Source of the DNA: Minisyncoccota bacterium
GTDB lineage: Bacteria; Patescibacteriota; Minisyncoccia; Phycocordibacterales; UBA918
Assembly: GCA_022841645.1 (NCBI GenBank)
Contig: JALHRC010000012.1
Location: forward strand, 1-40,976
Reading direction: 5' to 3'
Length of the DNA: 40,976 nt
Below are positions 22,132 through 31,502 of the stretch, piece after piece; position 1 is the first letter of the stretch; each line of letters starts with the position of its first letter. The notes under the pieces are model-generated. The model was not told where the DNA came from. It ran no database searches and saw nothing but the letters and a program-made list of their open reading frames with translations. The position numbers and the translations under genes are program-made.

Positions 22132-24450
22132 ATGGCAAAAGAGCTCGTAATACGCATAAACGGCGACGTGGCCGGGTACTCCGAAGCCCTAAACGAAGCG
22201 GCTGGGCAAACCGAAGAGCTCGGCTCGACGCTCGATAAAGTCACCATTGCATCCGGCCTGGCTTTCGCCGCTCTCACCGCAGAAATTTACTTGAGCGTAA
22301 AGGCCTTCAACGTAGAAGCGCTGGCGGTCGAAGAAGTAAATCAGGCCCTTCAAAACCAAGGCATTTTTACCGAGTCGCTCGCCCGCTCGTACAGGCGCGT
22401 AGCCGAGGAGATCGAAGCAAAAACCGGCGTCGATAGCGACTCGATCTCCAGCGCCCAGGCCGTGGCCCAAGGCTTGGTGGGGCAAATTGAGTTAACAGAC
22501 GATCTCACGCGGGCCGTAGTGGACCTAGCGGCCCGCCAGAAAATCGACGTTAGCTCGGCCTACACCCTCGTGGCTAAAGCCGTAAACGGCAACGTGGTGG
22601 GCTTGCAAAAGCTCGGCATTGAGCTCGACGCAACGGGCACCAAACAAGAGCGGCTGCAAGATATCACCGACGCGCTCTCCCAGCGCTACGCGGGCGCCGC
22701 TGAAGCGGCGTCGAAAGCCGCTGGCTCAACGGTTCTTTTAGAGTCGGCTTTTGGCAACTTGCAAAAAGAGATCGGCAAAAGGTTCGCGCCGCTCTTTGAC
22801 ACCGTGGTGGGGGCGCTCACCAGCTTTATCGACACGATCAAGGACAGCAAAGCCCTCACCGATTTTACTGTTTCCGTTATCGCCGCCGGCGTCGCGGTAT
22901 CCGGCGCGGGCCTTGTGGCGGGCGTTGCCGGCGGGCTCTATTTAAAACTCAGGGCCGCTTTGATCGCCGCCCAAGTAGCAACCGGCGCCATGACAATTGC
23001 CACCAGGGCCTTGGTGGGCGCCACGGGGTTGGGCCTCGTGGTGCTTTTGCTCACAGAAATATATTTAAACTGGCAAACTTTTTGGCCCCGTATGCAGGCC
23101 ATCTATAATGCCTTCGCAAACAATATCATAGAAGTCGCCAAGGGTCTGGGCAAAATCCTCTACGCGGTTTTCACACCCTCCACCAGCAGCTTGGCCGATA
23201 TCCAGGCCGGGGCTAAGCAGGTGGCCGACGCTGTAAAAAAAGGCTACGCCGAAGCCACGGCTAGCACCGAGCAGTTTGGCCCGCCCGTGCCGGGCGCCGT
23301 TCAAGACCCCGGTAAAAAGGGCGCGGCGGATGCCGCCGCACAAAAAGAAGCTGAAGCCGAAGCCAGGATGCTGGCCACAAAAAGGGCGAACCGGGAGCTT
23401 TTGCTTTTAGAGGAAGAAAACGCCTCGCTCGACATGATCGCTCTAAAGAAAAAAGAAGTGGAGCTTCTTAAAACTTTAGAGGATGAAAAGAACGCCGATA
23501 ACCGCGACATCCAACTGCGGCGCCTAGAAGAAAACAGGGCTCTCCAAGCTGAGCAAGAGCAGATAGATCGAGAGCGCCGCATATTAGTTCGAGACGAACT
23601 TTTAGCCGAAAACGAAGCTTTTCAGCAGCTAACTGCTGAGCAGCAGCAGCGCTTTATCGATCAAAATATCCAAAAGTTGGAGCAAGACGCCCTCACCAAA
23701 AGGACGATAAAAGAAAAGGCCGCCCAGGAAGAGCTCAAAATACAAATTGAGGCAAACAATAGGTTCCTGCTGGAGCAACAAAAATACGGAACGGCATACG
23801 CCACGATAAATAAGGCGATGCACACCGCCGTTTTTCAAGGTAGCAAGACCGCTTTCGGCGAGCTCGCGGCCTTGCAGGAGAGTTCAAACTCTACGCTAAA
23901 GAGCATCGGTAAGACCGCGGCGGTTGCAAACATTATTATTAAAACCGCCGAGTCGGCTATGAATATTTACGCCGGCTTTTCCACCATTCCGATCATCGGC
24001 CCCGCGCTTGGTGTGGCTGGCGCCGCGGCGGCTATCGCGTTCGGGGCTGAGCAGGTGGGCAAAGTTCGCGGAGCCGCAAAAGGCGGTCTTGCAACGGGCG
24101 GGGTCAAGGGCGTTGATTCCATTCCCTTTATGCTTCAAGACCAGGAGCTAGTGGCGCCTTCGAAAAATTTCGAGGAGGTTATCGGTTCCGTGCGTGCAAG
24201 CCGCGAGGCCCAAAAGTTTTTACCCGACGGCGGCTCGGGCGCAGGGGGCGGGGGAGATCCGCAAATGCTGGCGGTCCTAGAGTCGATCGATTCTAAGCTC
24301 TCACAGCCTAGCCAGGTGTTCCAAATCCAAGGGGACGTACTTTCCGAAGAATCTTTTATGCAAACTTTTGCGCAAAAACTCTCGGACGGTATACAGTTCG
24401 GTAACCTAAAAGTTTTTGGAGTCAACGGATTTAACGGGGTAACTTCTTAA
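22132..24450 (+). CDS. Tape measure protein
   Basis: The 772-residue protein sets tail length and is ejected with DNA. It has the expected features: an N-terminal helical domain (NEAAGQTEELGSTLDKVTIA), membrane-like segments (VSVIAAGVAVSGAGLVAGVA, ALVGATGLGLVVLLLTEIYL), a long charged coiled coil at about 390-560, and a C-terminal glycine/alanine-rich part (GPALGVAGAAAAIAFGAEQV, GGLATGGVKGVDSIPFMLQ). It starts directly after the chaperone stop. By the usual 0.15 nm per residue rule the tail would be near 115 nm. It overlaps the next gene by one base. Confidence 0.92.
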   Translation: MAKELVIRINGDVAGYSEALNEAAGQTEELGSTLDKVTIASGLAFAALTAEIYLSVKAFNVEALAVEEVNQALQNQGIFTESLARSYRRVAEEIEAKTGVDSDSISSAQAVAQGLVGQIELTDDLTRAVVDLAARQKIDVSSAYTLVAKAVNGNVVGLQKLGIELDATGTKQERLQDITDALSQRYAGAAEAASKAAGSTVLLESAFGNLQKEIGKRFAPLFDTVVGALTSFIDTIKDSKALTDFTVSVIAAGVAVSGAGLVAGVAGGLYLKLRAALIAAQVATGAMTIATRALVGATGLGLVVLLLTEIYLNWQTFWPRMQAIYNAFANNIIEVAKGLGKILYAVFTPSTSSLADIQAGAKQVADAVKKGYAEATASTEQFGPPVPGAVQDPGKKGAADAAAQKEAEAEARMLATKRANRELLLLEEENASLDMIALKKKEVELLKTLEDEKNADNRDIQLRRLEENRALQAEQEQIDRERRILVRDELLAENEAFQQLTAEQQQRFIDQNIQKLEQDALTKRTIKEKAAQEELKIQIEANNRFLLEQQKYGTAYATINKAMHTAVFQGSKTAFGELAALQESSNSTLKSIGKTAAVANIIIKTAESAMNIYAGFSTIPIIGPALGVAGAAAAIAFGAEQVGKVRGAAKGGLATGGVKGVDSIPFMLQDQELVAPSKNFEEVIGSVRASREAQKFLPDGGSGAGGGGDPQMLAVLESIDSKLSQPSQVFQIQGDVLSEESFMQTFAQKLSDGIQFGNLKVFGVNGFNGVTS

Positions 24451-25205
24451 TGGCCCACCATATCCCGAAAATTTCTTACGGCGGTTTAATCCCCACCGTT
24501 ATCACCCTCGAATACCCGCCGAGCAAAGACGACGGCGAATCTTACGACGTGGTGGAGCGCGTGCAAACGAGCGTATCGGGCGTTCGCCAAGTGCAGGTGG
24601 ATTATACCGAGGCGAACCGCCCTATCGTACTCTCCAGCGTAAGCCCCGCGCTTAAAACCGCTTTGGAAACTTTCTTCTTAAACCACGCCAGATACGGCAA
24701 AGCCTTTAGGTACTACGAAGACCAAAACTCTGCCTCCTACGTCGAGTACGAGCTCAAAGATTTAAAATTTAACCCCAAAAGGGTGGGCATCCGGGGCGAA
24801 AATCTTTTCGCTTGGGAGATCCCCCTAGCCCTTCGCCGCGTCGGGGGCGTAACTAGAGCCGAGGATTACGTGCAGCAGGATATTTTGAACAACCAAAGCT
24901 CCCCCTTGGATATTGAGGGGCTCCTACTAAACTCCGCCACTTACAAATCCGTTAAGATTTTCTTCGAAGTGTTTAGGAAAACCAGCGCCTCGGAGATCGT
25001 GGCCAACGGATTTTTGACCGCCACCTATAAAACCGGAACTGGCTCCTGGGATATAACCCCCGAGGGCACTTTCGACGGCGACAACCACGGCCTCACCTTT
25101 TCCGTATCCGCCGCCGGCCAAGTTAAATACGTCTCTAGCAATATGTCCGGCACCGGATACGGAGGCAAAATTTTACTGAGAAACTTTACGATAGTTGAAG
25201 GCTAA
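24450..25205 (+). CDS. Distal tail-like protein
   Basis: The 251-residue protein follows the tape measure directly (TAATG overlap), the typical place for Dit or a similar tail-tip hub protein. Its N-terminal half has the strand-rich pattern SGVRQVQVDYTEANRPIVLS and LETFFLNHARYGKAFRYYED. The C-terminal domain (GSWDITPEGTFDGDNHG) looks like a beta sandwich that may bind sugar. The assignment is mostly from position. Confidence 0.65.
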   Translation: MAHHIPKISYGGLIPTVITLEYPPSKDDGESYDVVERVQTSVSGVRQVQVDYTEANRPIVLSSVSPALKTALETFFLNHARYGKAFRYYEDQNSASYVEYELKDLKFNPKRVGIRGENLFAWEIPLALRRVGGVTRAEDYVQQDILNNQSSPLDIEGLLLNSATYKSVKIFFEVFRKTSASEIVANGFLTATYKTGTGSWDITPEGTFDGDNHGLTFSVSAAGQVKYVSSNMSGTGYGGKILLRNFTIVEG

Positions 25206-25208
25206 AAA

Positions 25209-26477
25209 ATGAAAAATAATTCTCTTATTTTAGTAGCCCTGGCCCTCTTTGCTCACGGCTTTCCGCCCTCTTGCTCTAAGGCCCAGGCGTCAATACCAAC
25301 CCGCATCGGCAACGGTCTTGTGGTGTCGCCTTACCTCTACCCCAAAGCTGCAAACCAAGAGCTTGGGGCTTCAACGCTCAAGTGGGATTTATGGGTGGAC
25401 GATATCAACGGCACCCCTTTTGCTTCTATCTCCCTGCCCTCGGGCGGCTCCACCACAGAGTACCTGCGCGGGGATAAAAGCTGGCAAACGCTAAACACCG
25501 CCGCGGTGCCTGAGAGCGGCAACCTCTACTATACGGACGTGCGGGCCCGTCTGGCCCTATCCGCGGGCGCGCCCATTAGCTACGATAGCGGCACCGGCGT
25601 GTTCTCAATGCCGGCGGGTAGCTCGATCGCCGACGGCTACATAACGAGCGCGGCTTTTAGCACCTTTAACGGTAAAGAGCCCGCGATCGCGCCGGGCGCC
25701 TCCACCCAGTATTTTCGGGGCGACAAAACTTTTCAGACCCTAAACACCGCCGCGGTGCCTGAGAGCGGCAACCTCTACTATACGGACGTGCGCGCCCGGG
25801 CGGCGCTATCGGCCACCGCCCCGGTGGCCTACGATAACAGCACTGGTGTGATCTCAATGCCGGCGGGTAGCTCCACCCAAAACGGCTACGTATCCACCAG
25901 CGCGCAAAGCGTGGCCGGGGAAAAGACCCACGAGAACGCGATCGGGCTAAAAGAGCTCTCCTCCACCCCCTCAAACCCGAGCGCGGGCTACCAAAAAATT
26001 TATGCCAAAAACGACGGCAAAGTGTACCGCCTTCAAAGCAGCGGCACGGAAACGGAGCTTGGGGCAGGAGGCGGCGGGGGCGGGGTTACACGTATCTCGG
26101 CCCAGTTCCAGCTTGGCGCCGACAATAACCCGGGCGCCGGCAACCCTTTTACTTTCTCCGTAGAAAACTGGGATACTAATAGCGCCTATAACACCGGCAC
26201 CGGGCTTTTCACAGTGCCCGAAGGCGGCCAGTATTTGGTGTCTTCGGCGGGCTGCACCGCCTCGGTTTCGCCCTTTTACGCCGACGTATACGTCAATTCG
26301 ACTAAGACCCACTTTCTCTTTCACGCTTTGACCACTTTCGCGGCGAGCGGCGCCGCCCAGGTGGCGGTAAGCGCAGGCGACACCATTAGCGTGAGGCCAA
26401 ATGCTTCGAACGCCCTCGGGTTTTCATCCGGCAACTACGCCTGTACAACCACGATCACCAAGCTGACCGGCCTTTAA
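25209..26477 (+). CDS. Tail fibre with duplicated 83-residue unit and C1q-like head
   Basis: The 422-residue protein has a hydrophobic N-terminus ending SCSKAQA. Two 83-residue units follow, starting LNTAAVPESGNLYYTDVRAR, a repeat found in phage fibres. The last 140 residues (FTFSVENWDTNSAYNTGTGL, FTVPEGGQYLVSSAGC) look like a C1q/TNF-type trimerising head that should bind the host surface. The lipoprotein-like leader is unexpected for a virion fibre. It sits between tail-tip genes. Confidence 0.65.
   Translation: MKNNSLILVALALFAHGFPPSCSKAQASIPTRIGNGLVVSPYLYPKAANQELGASTLKWDLWVDDINGTPFASISLPSGGSTTEYLRGDKSWQTLNTAAVPESGNLYYTDVRARLALSAGAPISYDSGTGVFSMPAGSSIADGYITSAAFSTFNGKEPAIAPGASTQYFRGDKTFQTLNTAAVPESGNLYYTDVRARAALSATAPVAYDNSTGVISMPAGSSTQNGYVSTSAQSVAGEKTHENAIGLKELSSTPSNPSAGYQKIYAKNDGKVYRLQSSGTETELGAGGGGGGVTRISAQFQLGADNNPGAGNPFTFSVENWDTNSAYNTGTGLFTVPEGGQYLVSSAGCTASVSPFYADVYVNSTKTHFLFHALTTFAASGAAQVAVSAGDTISVRPNASNALGFSSGNYACTTTITKLTGL
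25491..25793 (+). repeat. Duplicated fibre segment, 249-bp period
   Basis: The stretch beginning CTAAACACCGCCGCGGTGCC at 25491 recurs at 25740 with near identity over more than 50 bases (through ACGGACGTGCG). The 249-bp (83-codon) period keeps the reading frame, so the fibre gained length by internal duplication. Confidence 0.85.
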
Positions 26478-26486
26478 GAGGAACCT

Positions 26487-28283
26487 TTGACCACCTACGC
26501 GGATTCACTCGCAGAAAAAAAGTTTGTAGGAAACGTGGTGGTGCGTTTCCTTGGGCGCTATTTTACCCTTCGCGCCCCTGACTCCGGGCTCACGACCCGC
26601 GACGCCTACCAAAACTTGGTGGCCTCCCTCATTCTAAACCCCACCACGGTGGACCCTAAGCGGGTATCTACCACGATCGCTAGCTATTCGGTAAAAATGC
26701 TCGATCAAAACGGCGTGCTTTCGAGGCTCGTAAAAGACGCCGGCACCGACCTGGTTAACCAGACCGTAGAAATATGGCTGGGCAGAAACTTAGCCGGCTT
26801 CGGCGGCTCAATGGCCTTTTCCGAGTACTACAAGCTGCCGATCACGAGGGTAAAACGCTACAGCTACCAGGATGGCTCTTACACTTTTTCCTCGACTGAG
26901 GAAACGGATAGAATGAACCGCGATATTTTCTCTACGAAAACGCGCCTCTCCGGCAATATCCTCGCGGCAACCACCACGATAACCGCAAAGGACGATATAA
27001 CGGCCTACCCTTCTAGCGGCTACCTTCGCCTCGATTCTGAATTTGTCGGCTACACCTCTAAAAACAATACCGCGAAGACTTTTTCCGGGCTCACCCGCGG
27101 GGAGTTCAACACCACCCCCGCTGAGCACACCGATAACGTGGATATTTTTCTAGCCACGAGCCGCACCGCCAACCCCCTCACTCTAATTTTGCAGCTCTTG
27201 ATCTCCGGCGGGGGTGGTGGGGCTTACGACGTACTGCCTTCGGGGCTAGGCATTTCGCCCTCTTTGATCGATGTGGGCGGTATTGAGAGCATTCGAGACG
27301 AGCTATTTTCTGGGGTCGGGTTTAGGCTCGGGCTCTACAATATCTCAAACGCTCTCCAGTATATCGAGCGCGAGCTCTTGGCCCCATGTGGGCTAAGGTT
27401 TACCTACTCTCGCGGCTCTCTTCTTACCCTAGCGGTTTTAGATAAAGCACGCTTCGTAGAAACGACCGACATTGTGGGCGAAGACGCGCTCACAAAAAAT
27501 CCGCAGGTAAGCGTAGACGATAATAAAATAGTGAACCGCATTGAGATCGATTGGGGCTTTAACGAAAGCACCGGAAAATACGAAGAGCGAACGGTATTCG
27601 AAGATGCCGCCAGCGTTTCAGCTTACGGGGAAAAGTCGCCGCTCAATTTTAAATTTAAAGGCGTTCAAAGCGACCTGGCTGGGCTGGATTTTGTAACCGA
27701 ATTTGGAGGGGCGCTTTTGCGGCGCCTTTCTTTCCCCTCGCCGGAGATATCTATTAGCGCCCACGTTGATAAATCCCTCCTAAACGTGTGTGATAAAACG
27801 CTTCTGCGCTCTTCAAAAATTGCAAACGCTTCGGGCGTTCTAAATTTTGCCGAGGAAACTGAGATCGTATCTCGGGCGATCAACTACCAAACCGGTGATG
27901 TGCAAATGAAGCTCGCCTACACCTCCTTTACCGGCGTGCGCTCTTGCTACCTGGCGCCGGCTAGCAATTTTATTAGCGCCGCCTCCGACTCCGTTGGCAC
28001 TTTAGCATTAGACGCTGGTGCAATGTGGCAGGTGGGCTGGAAAGTTCGCCTCTGGGATAGAGTTTCGGACGAATACGCAACCGCCCAAGTAAATGGGATC
28101 AAGTCGATAAACGGGGACGAAATAACTTTCGCCGACCCGTGGGGTGTGACTTTGACCGCCAACCACAAATTAAAATTTGCCGATTACGACGACGTAACCG
28201 CCGAGCAAAAACGCTACTGCTTTATTTCGCCCACCGGGCTAGACTTTTCGACCATTGAAAAATCTTATAAGATAATTCCATAG
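26487..28283 (+). CDS. Tail-tip hub-like protein
   Basis: The 598-residue protein starts at TTG 26487 with AGAGGA upstream. Its middle has ITAYPSSGYLRLDSEFVGYT followed by FSGLTRGEFNTTPAEHTDN, a small domain frequent in phage baseplate hub and tail-tip proteins. The C-terminal part is rich in beta structure. It probably forms the tail-tip hub below the distal tail protein. No peptidase or lysozyme motif is visible. Confidence 0.65.
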   Translation: MTTYADSLAEKKFVGNVVVRFLGRYFTLRAPDSGLTTRDAYQNLVASLILNPTTVDPKRVSTTIASYSVKMLDQNGVLSRLVKDAGTDLVNQTVEIWLGRNLAGFGGSMAFSEYYKLPITRVKRYSYQDGSYTFSSTEETDRMNRDIFSTKTRLSGNILAATTTITAKDDITAYPSSGYLRLDSEFVGYTSKNNTAKTFSGLTRGEFNTTPAEHTDNVDIFLATSRTANPLTLILQLLISGGGGGAYDVLPSGLGISPSLIDVGGIESIRDELFSGVGFRLGLYNISNALQYIERELLAPCGLRFTYSRGSLLTLAVLDKARFVETTDIVGEDALTKNPQVSVDDNKIVNRIEIDWGFNESTGKYEERTVFEDAASVSAYGEKSPLNFKFKGVQSDLAGLDFVTEFGGALLRRLSFPSPEISISAHVDKSLLNVCDKTLLRSSKIANASGVLNFAEETEIVSRAINYQTGDVQMKLAYTSFTGVRSCYLAPASNFISAASDSVGTLALDAGAMWQVGWKVRLWDRVSDEYATAQVNGIKSINGDEITFADPWGVTLTANHKLKFADYDDVTAEQKRYCFISPTGLDFSTIEKSYKIIP

Positions 28284-28291
28284 GGGACACC

Positions 28292-29983
28292 ATGACTCTT
28301 GCCTATCCAATTTCTGCTAGCCAAACCGACGCAAAGAGCCCTGTGGATGGGCAGCTAATGGACGACATCCGCCTAAATTTAGGGGCGATCAAGGCCGCGG
28401 CTGAGCTCGCGGGCGCGTCCGATTATCTTTTTAAGATTAACGGTCTTTTGCCAGCCCTGCCGGTGGGCCGCTCGCGCCTTCGACTTGACGGCGTTGTTAT
28501 TTCTAAAGACGTAACTTTTCAAAAAGGCCAAGTGTATCTAGAAGAGCCTGGTCTTGGCGGCACCGTTCGCGTGGACGTAAGGCGCGCCACTAAGCCGGAT
28601 ACAAAAATCACGGCTATTTCTAGGCAATTTTCTTCGGCTATTAACTCTATCGCCCGTGCGGGCTCGGGAAACTCCACCCAGTCTATTACACGTGCGACCG
28701 CGCAAATTTCTACGCAGTCTATTACCTTGTGGAAAAGCGCCTTAAATATTTCTAGCATCGTGCCGCTGGGTAACAACCTATACCGGTACAACCTTGCTTC
28801 CACCGTAGATACCGACTGGGTGGTGGGTGATTCGGTAACGGCGGCCTCGTGCTCCAACGCCGCAAACGACGGCACTTTTACGATCGTGCGCGCCCGCGAG
28901 GACGGCGGTAACAATATCGTGGTGTCCAACGTGTCCGGCGTCGCCCAATCGGGCTCGGCGGGCACCCTTACTCTAGAGGCGTGGTCTTATAATTTTACTA
29001 ACCCCGTTTCGTCCCAATTCGCAGCGGGTGAGCAAGCTACTTTCGCCTCGCACTCCGCAGGCGGGAACAACGGCGCTTTAACGATTTACGCCATAAACCA
29101 GAGCGGTAATAATATTATCGTAAAAAATTCTAGTGGTGAGGCCCAGGGCAGTGCCGCCGGAACGGTTGACGTGCTCCGGTGGATTTTCGCTTTTTCTTCG
29201 GCGGCCTCGGCTACTGACTACGTGGTGGGCGAAACAGCCCTAACCGCGAGTCACAGCACAGGCGGAAACAACGCCGCGGCCTTACCGATTCGGGCGGTTA
29301 ACTCCGGCGGTAATAACGTGATTTTGTACAACCCTTCGGGCGCTGTGCAAGGGGGCGCCGCCGGTACGGTTAACACCAATCGATGGGTGTATTTCTTTTC
29401 GTCCGACCCAAGCGCCGACGTTAGCGCGGGCCACAGCGTTATCGTTACCTCAGCGACAAGCGCCGGGAATAACGGTGAGTTCGTCGTTAAAGAAGTAAAT
29501 CGCTCTACAAGCGGCAACCTCGTGGTATTCAACGCCTCGGGCGTGGCCCAGGGCGGAGCCGCTGGTACCCTGGTATCTAAGCGCGCCCTCGTCTCCTTTG
29601 CATCCGACCAATCCGCGACGATTACAACCGATAGCCAAATTACTCTTTACGGAACGGCAGCCCTGGCAAACGGCGGCACTTTTGACGTGCTCCAGGTAAA
29701 TCGCGGCGGCGGCGCAAACTATAATGCTGTTATTGAAACAACCGGCGCTGCCCAAGTGGGCGCTGCGGGCCGGGTGGTGTTTGAGACAAAAAGCCTTTTT
29801 GATACTAAGCCGGAAATCGTGATCCCGCCGAGCACCGCGGGCTTCGCAGCCACCCACGGCCGGGTGGCCGATGGGGTTTTAAATTCAACCCGCAAAACTG
29901 TTACAGCCGGTACACTTATTTTCGCCGACATTTTAAGTATACCGAGCGGCGCCCCTAGAAACTTAGTAGTGCGGCTTCTTTAA
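28292..29983 (+). CDS. Repeat-built tail fibre protein
   Basis: The 563-residue protein has an N-terminal attachment region (about 1-160) and then five units of about 62 residues. Each unit holds a strand like GGNNIVVSNVSGVAQSGSAG and ends AGT or AGR. The units line up as GNNI(I/V)V.N.SG.AQ.G.AGT. Such tandem beta units form long fibres. The last 60 residues differ and may dock to the glycine-rich tip encoded next. It follows the hub gene by 8 bp. Confidence 0.7.
   Translation: MTLAYPISASQTDAKSPVDGQLMDDIRLNLGAIKAAAELAGASDYLFKINGLLPALPVGRSRLRLDGVVISKDVTFQKGQVYLEEPGLGGTVRVDVRRATKPDTKITAISRQFSSAINSIARAGSGNSTQSITRATAQISTQSITLWKSALNISSIVPLGNNLYRYNLASTVDTDWVVGDSVTAASCSNAANDGTFTIVRAREDGGNNIVVSNVSGVAQSGSAGTLTLEAWSYNFTNPVSSQFAAGEQATFASHSAGGNNGALTIYAINQSGNNIIVKNSSGEAQGSAAGTVDVLRWIFAFSSAASATDYVVGETALTASHSTGGNNAAALPIRAVNSGGNNVILYNPSGAVQGGAAGTVNTNRWVYFFSSDPSADVSAGHSVIVTSATSAGNNGEFVVKEVNRSTSGNLVVFNASGVAQGGAAGTLVSKRALVSFASDQSATITTDSQITLYGTAALANGGTFDVLQVNRGGGANYNAVIETTGAAQVGAAGRVVFETKSLFDTKPEIVIPPSTAGFAATHGRVADGVLNSTRKTVTAGTLIFADILSIPSGAPRNLVVRLL
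28814..29790 (+). repeat. Five-fold beta-unit repeat region in the fibre gene
   Basis: Five diverged units of about 62 codons, each containing a GGNNI or equivalent strand and a SG.AQ.G.AGT end, run through this region. Divergence at DNA level indicates older duplication than the 48-bp repeats at 18416. Confidence 0.7.
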
Positions 29984-29995
29984 AGGAAAAAATCA

Positions 29996-30664
29996 ATGCA
30001 AACTTTTATCGAAAAACGACTTCGGCAGGAATACACCACGCCGGGCACCTATACGTATACGGCGCCTTTTACAGGCGTTATGCGATTTTTGGGCGTTGGC
30101 GGCGGCGGTTCGGGCGGCGGGGGCCGTAGCGGCGGCGCCGAAGGCGGCGGCGGCGGGGGCGGCGGCGATTTTAGTTTTGAAGATTTGCCGGTCACTGAAG
30201 GGGATACACTAACAATTGTGGTTGGCGCGGGCGGGGCCGCGGTAGCTGGTAACGCCGATGGAAACGCCGGGGGAAACACTACGGTTGCGATCAACGGCGC
30301 CCAGTGGCTCCGTTGGCTCGGGGGCAACTTCGGCTTTAGGAACGCGACCGCCGGCGCCGCCCGCGGCAACGGGGGCCCTGGCGGCCTTGGTGGCACCAGC
30401 CCGGGTGCGGGCGCCAACGGCGGCGCTCACCTTAGCCGGTTCGGTACGGGCCAGCCCGGTAACGGCGCGAGCTCCGGCGGCGGCATCGTGGGCGGCGGCG
30501 GGGGCGGCGGGGCCTCTTACGGTAACGGAAACTCCGGTACGGCCAACGCCGATAACGCCGGGGCCCCGGCGGGGTACGGTGGTGGCGGTTCGGGCGGTTC
30601 TACGGGCGGTGTTTCTTATTTGGGTGGCGCGGGTGGGGGTGGGTACCTGGCTATCTACTACTAA
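29996..30664 (+). CDS. Glycine-rich fibre-tip protein
   Basis: The 222-residue protein begins with a fibre-like head (YTTPGTYTYTAPFTGVMRFL) and is then very rich in glycine, with runs such as GGGGGGGGDFSFEDLPVTEG and SGGGIVGGGGGGGASYG. Such glycine-rich domains form polyglycine-II sandwiches in phage adhesins that set host range. It is last in the tail-fibre cluster, 12 bp after the repeat fibre, and is followed by a terminator. Confidence 0.75.
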   Translation: MQTFIEKRLRQEYTTPGTYTYTAPFTGVMRFLGVGGGGSGGGGRSGGAEGGGGGGGGDFSFEDLPVTEGDTLTIVVGAGGAAVAGNADGNAGGNTTVAINGAQWLRWLGGNFGFRNATAGAARGNGGPGGLGGTSPGAGANGGAHLSRFGTGQPGNGASSGGGIVGGGGGGGASYGNGNSGTANADNAGAPAGYGGGGSGGSTGGVSYLGGAGGGGYLAIYY

Positions 30665-30672
30665 CCGTGTAG

Positions 30673-30693
30673 CGCTTGCAAAAAAGCGTTTTT
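30673..30693 (+). terminator. Terminator between tail fibre and lysis genes
   Basis: CGCTT (30673-30677) pairs with AAGCG (30684-30688) and is followed by TTTTT. The stem is only 5 bp, so termination may be partial and the lysis genes could be read through. Confidence 0.6.
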
Positions 30694-30737
30694 CCCACCA
30701 CCATTTAACGAAACGTATAAAAAACTTTGGGGGTAAA

Positions 30738-31130
30738 ATGTTAAAAACTATTTCTTTTCTGGTGCTAGCCTTTTTCTCGGCGCTCTTTACGGTGGCCGCT
30801 TTTGCGTCCGACGGCGCCGTGGTGCCTCCTTCTAACGAAGAGATCGTGGCCTTGTTTACCGCTATCGGCGGGCTAAAAGGCGCTGGTGCCCTAGCTATCG
30901 CCGCGGTGGTTGTGCAAGCCCTACTGCTGGCAGTTCGCCACTCAATCGGCGACTTCCTCGGAAAATACAAACTCCTGGCTGTCTACGGCCTCACCATGGT
31001 GGCAGGCGTTCTCTCCTTGCACTTGGCTGGTGTGGAGCTCGGCGCTGCCCTGGTACACTCCAACACCTTAGCCGCCTTGCAAGTTTTTCTAAACCAAATC
31101 TGGAAACAGTTTTTCGTAAAGCAGGATTAA
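30738..31130 (+). CDS. Putative holin
   Basis: A 130-residue membrane protein starts at ATG 30738 with GGGGGT upstream. A frame extending back to 30258 is open but lies inside the glycine-rich gene and is not likely coding. It has a signal-like first helix (SFLVLAFFSALFTVAAF), a second helix (GALAIAAVVVQALLLAV) and a third (LLAVYGLTMVAGVLSLHLAG). The small size, two to three transmembrane helices and place at the head of the lysis cluster support a holin role. It should form the membrane hole that releases or activates the amidase. Confidence 0.6.
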   Translation: MLKTISFLVLAFFSALFTVAAFASDGAVVPPSNEEIVALFTAIGGLKGAGALAIAAVVVQALLLAVRHSIGDFLGKYKLLAVYGLTMVAGVLSLHLAGVELGAALVHSNTLAALQVFLNQIWKQFFVKQD

Positions 31131-31133
31131 AAA

Positions 31134-31502
31134 GTGGATTTAAGGGGAATCGAGGATAGTCTAGCTGTAGAGGTTCTTTACGAATCTTTTCTAAAAACTA
31201 AAATCCTCGGGCCACTTTTCCTTTGGGCTCCCATCCTAGGATGGGGGCCCTTTGGTTTTATAATCACCCTTATCGTTACAAAAATCGCCGGTAAAATCTT
31301 TAAAGAGCTCAAAGACTTTTCTGGAAACCTCTTTATCAAGTGGGCCCGTGATGGCTTAAAGGGTAATTTGGATGAGGCCGGGGCTGAGCTCGCGGTTATA
31401 GCCCTGGAAAAAGGGATAGAGTCGCCCGAGTTTAAAGCGGCCAGAAAGGTGCACAAAGATGCGCTATCTAAGTTTGCTCGTTTTGGTAAGCCTAAGTCTT
31501 AG
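31134..31502 (+). CDS. Membrane-associated protein of the lysis cluster
   Basis: This 122-residue protein starts at GTG 31134, 3 bp after the holin gene. One or two hydrophobic helices (LFLWAPILGWGPFGFIITLI) are followed by a charged, lysine-rich C-terminus. It could be an antiholin or a second holin, but no family signature is seen. Confidence 0.55.
   Translation: MDLRGIEDSLAVEVLYESFLKTKILGPLFLWAPILGWGPFGFIITLIVTKIAGKIFKELKDFSGNLFIKWARDGLKGNLDEAGAELAVIALEKGIESPEFKAARKVHKDALSKFARFGKPKS

Noticed and set aside
9285-30687. Shared 12-mer CTTGCAAAAAAG near 9285 and 30675 as a late promoter motif
   Set aside because: Similar TTGCAAAAAG words occur inside coding genes, and no -10 box follows at a normal distance in either place.
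30258-30737. Open frame upstream of the holin-like gene that would give a 290-residue protein
   Set aside because: It is the shifted shadow of the glycine-rich fibre gene; the holin has its own ribosome site and signal-like start at 30738.
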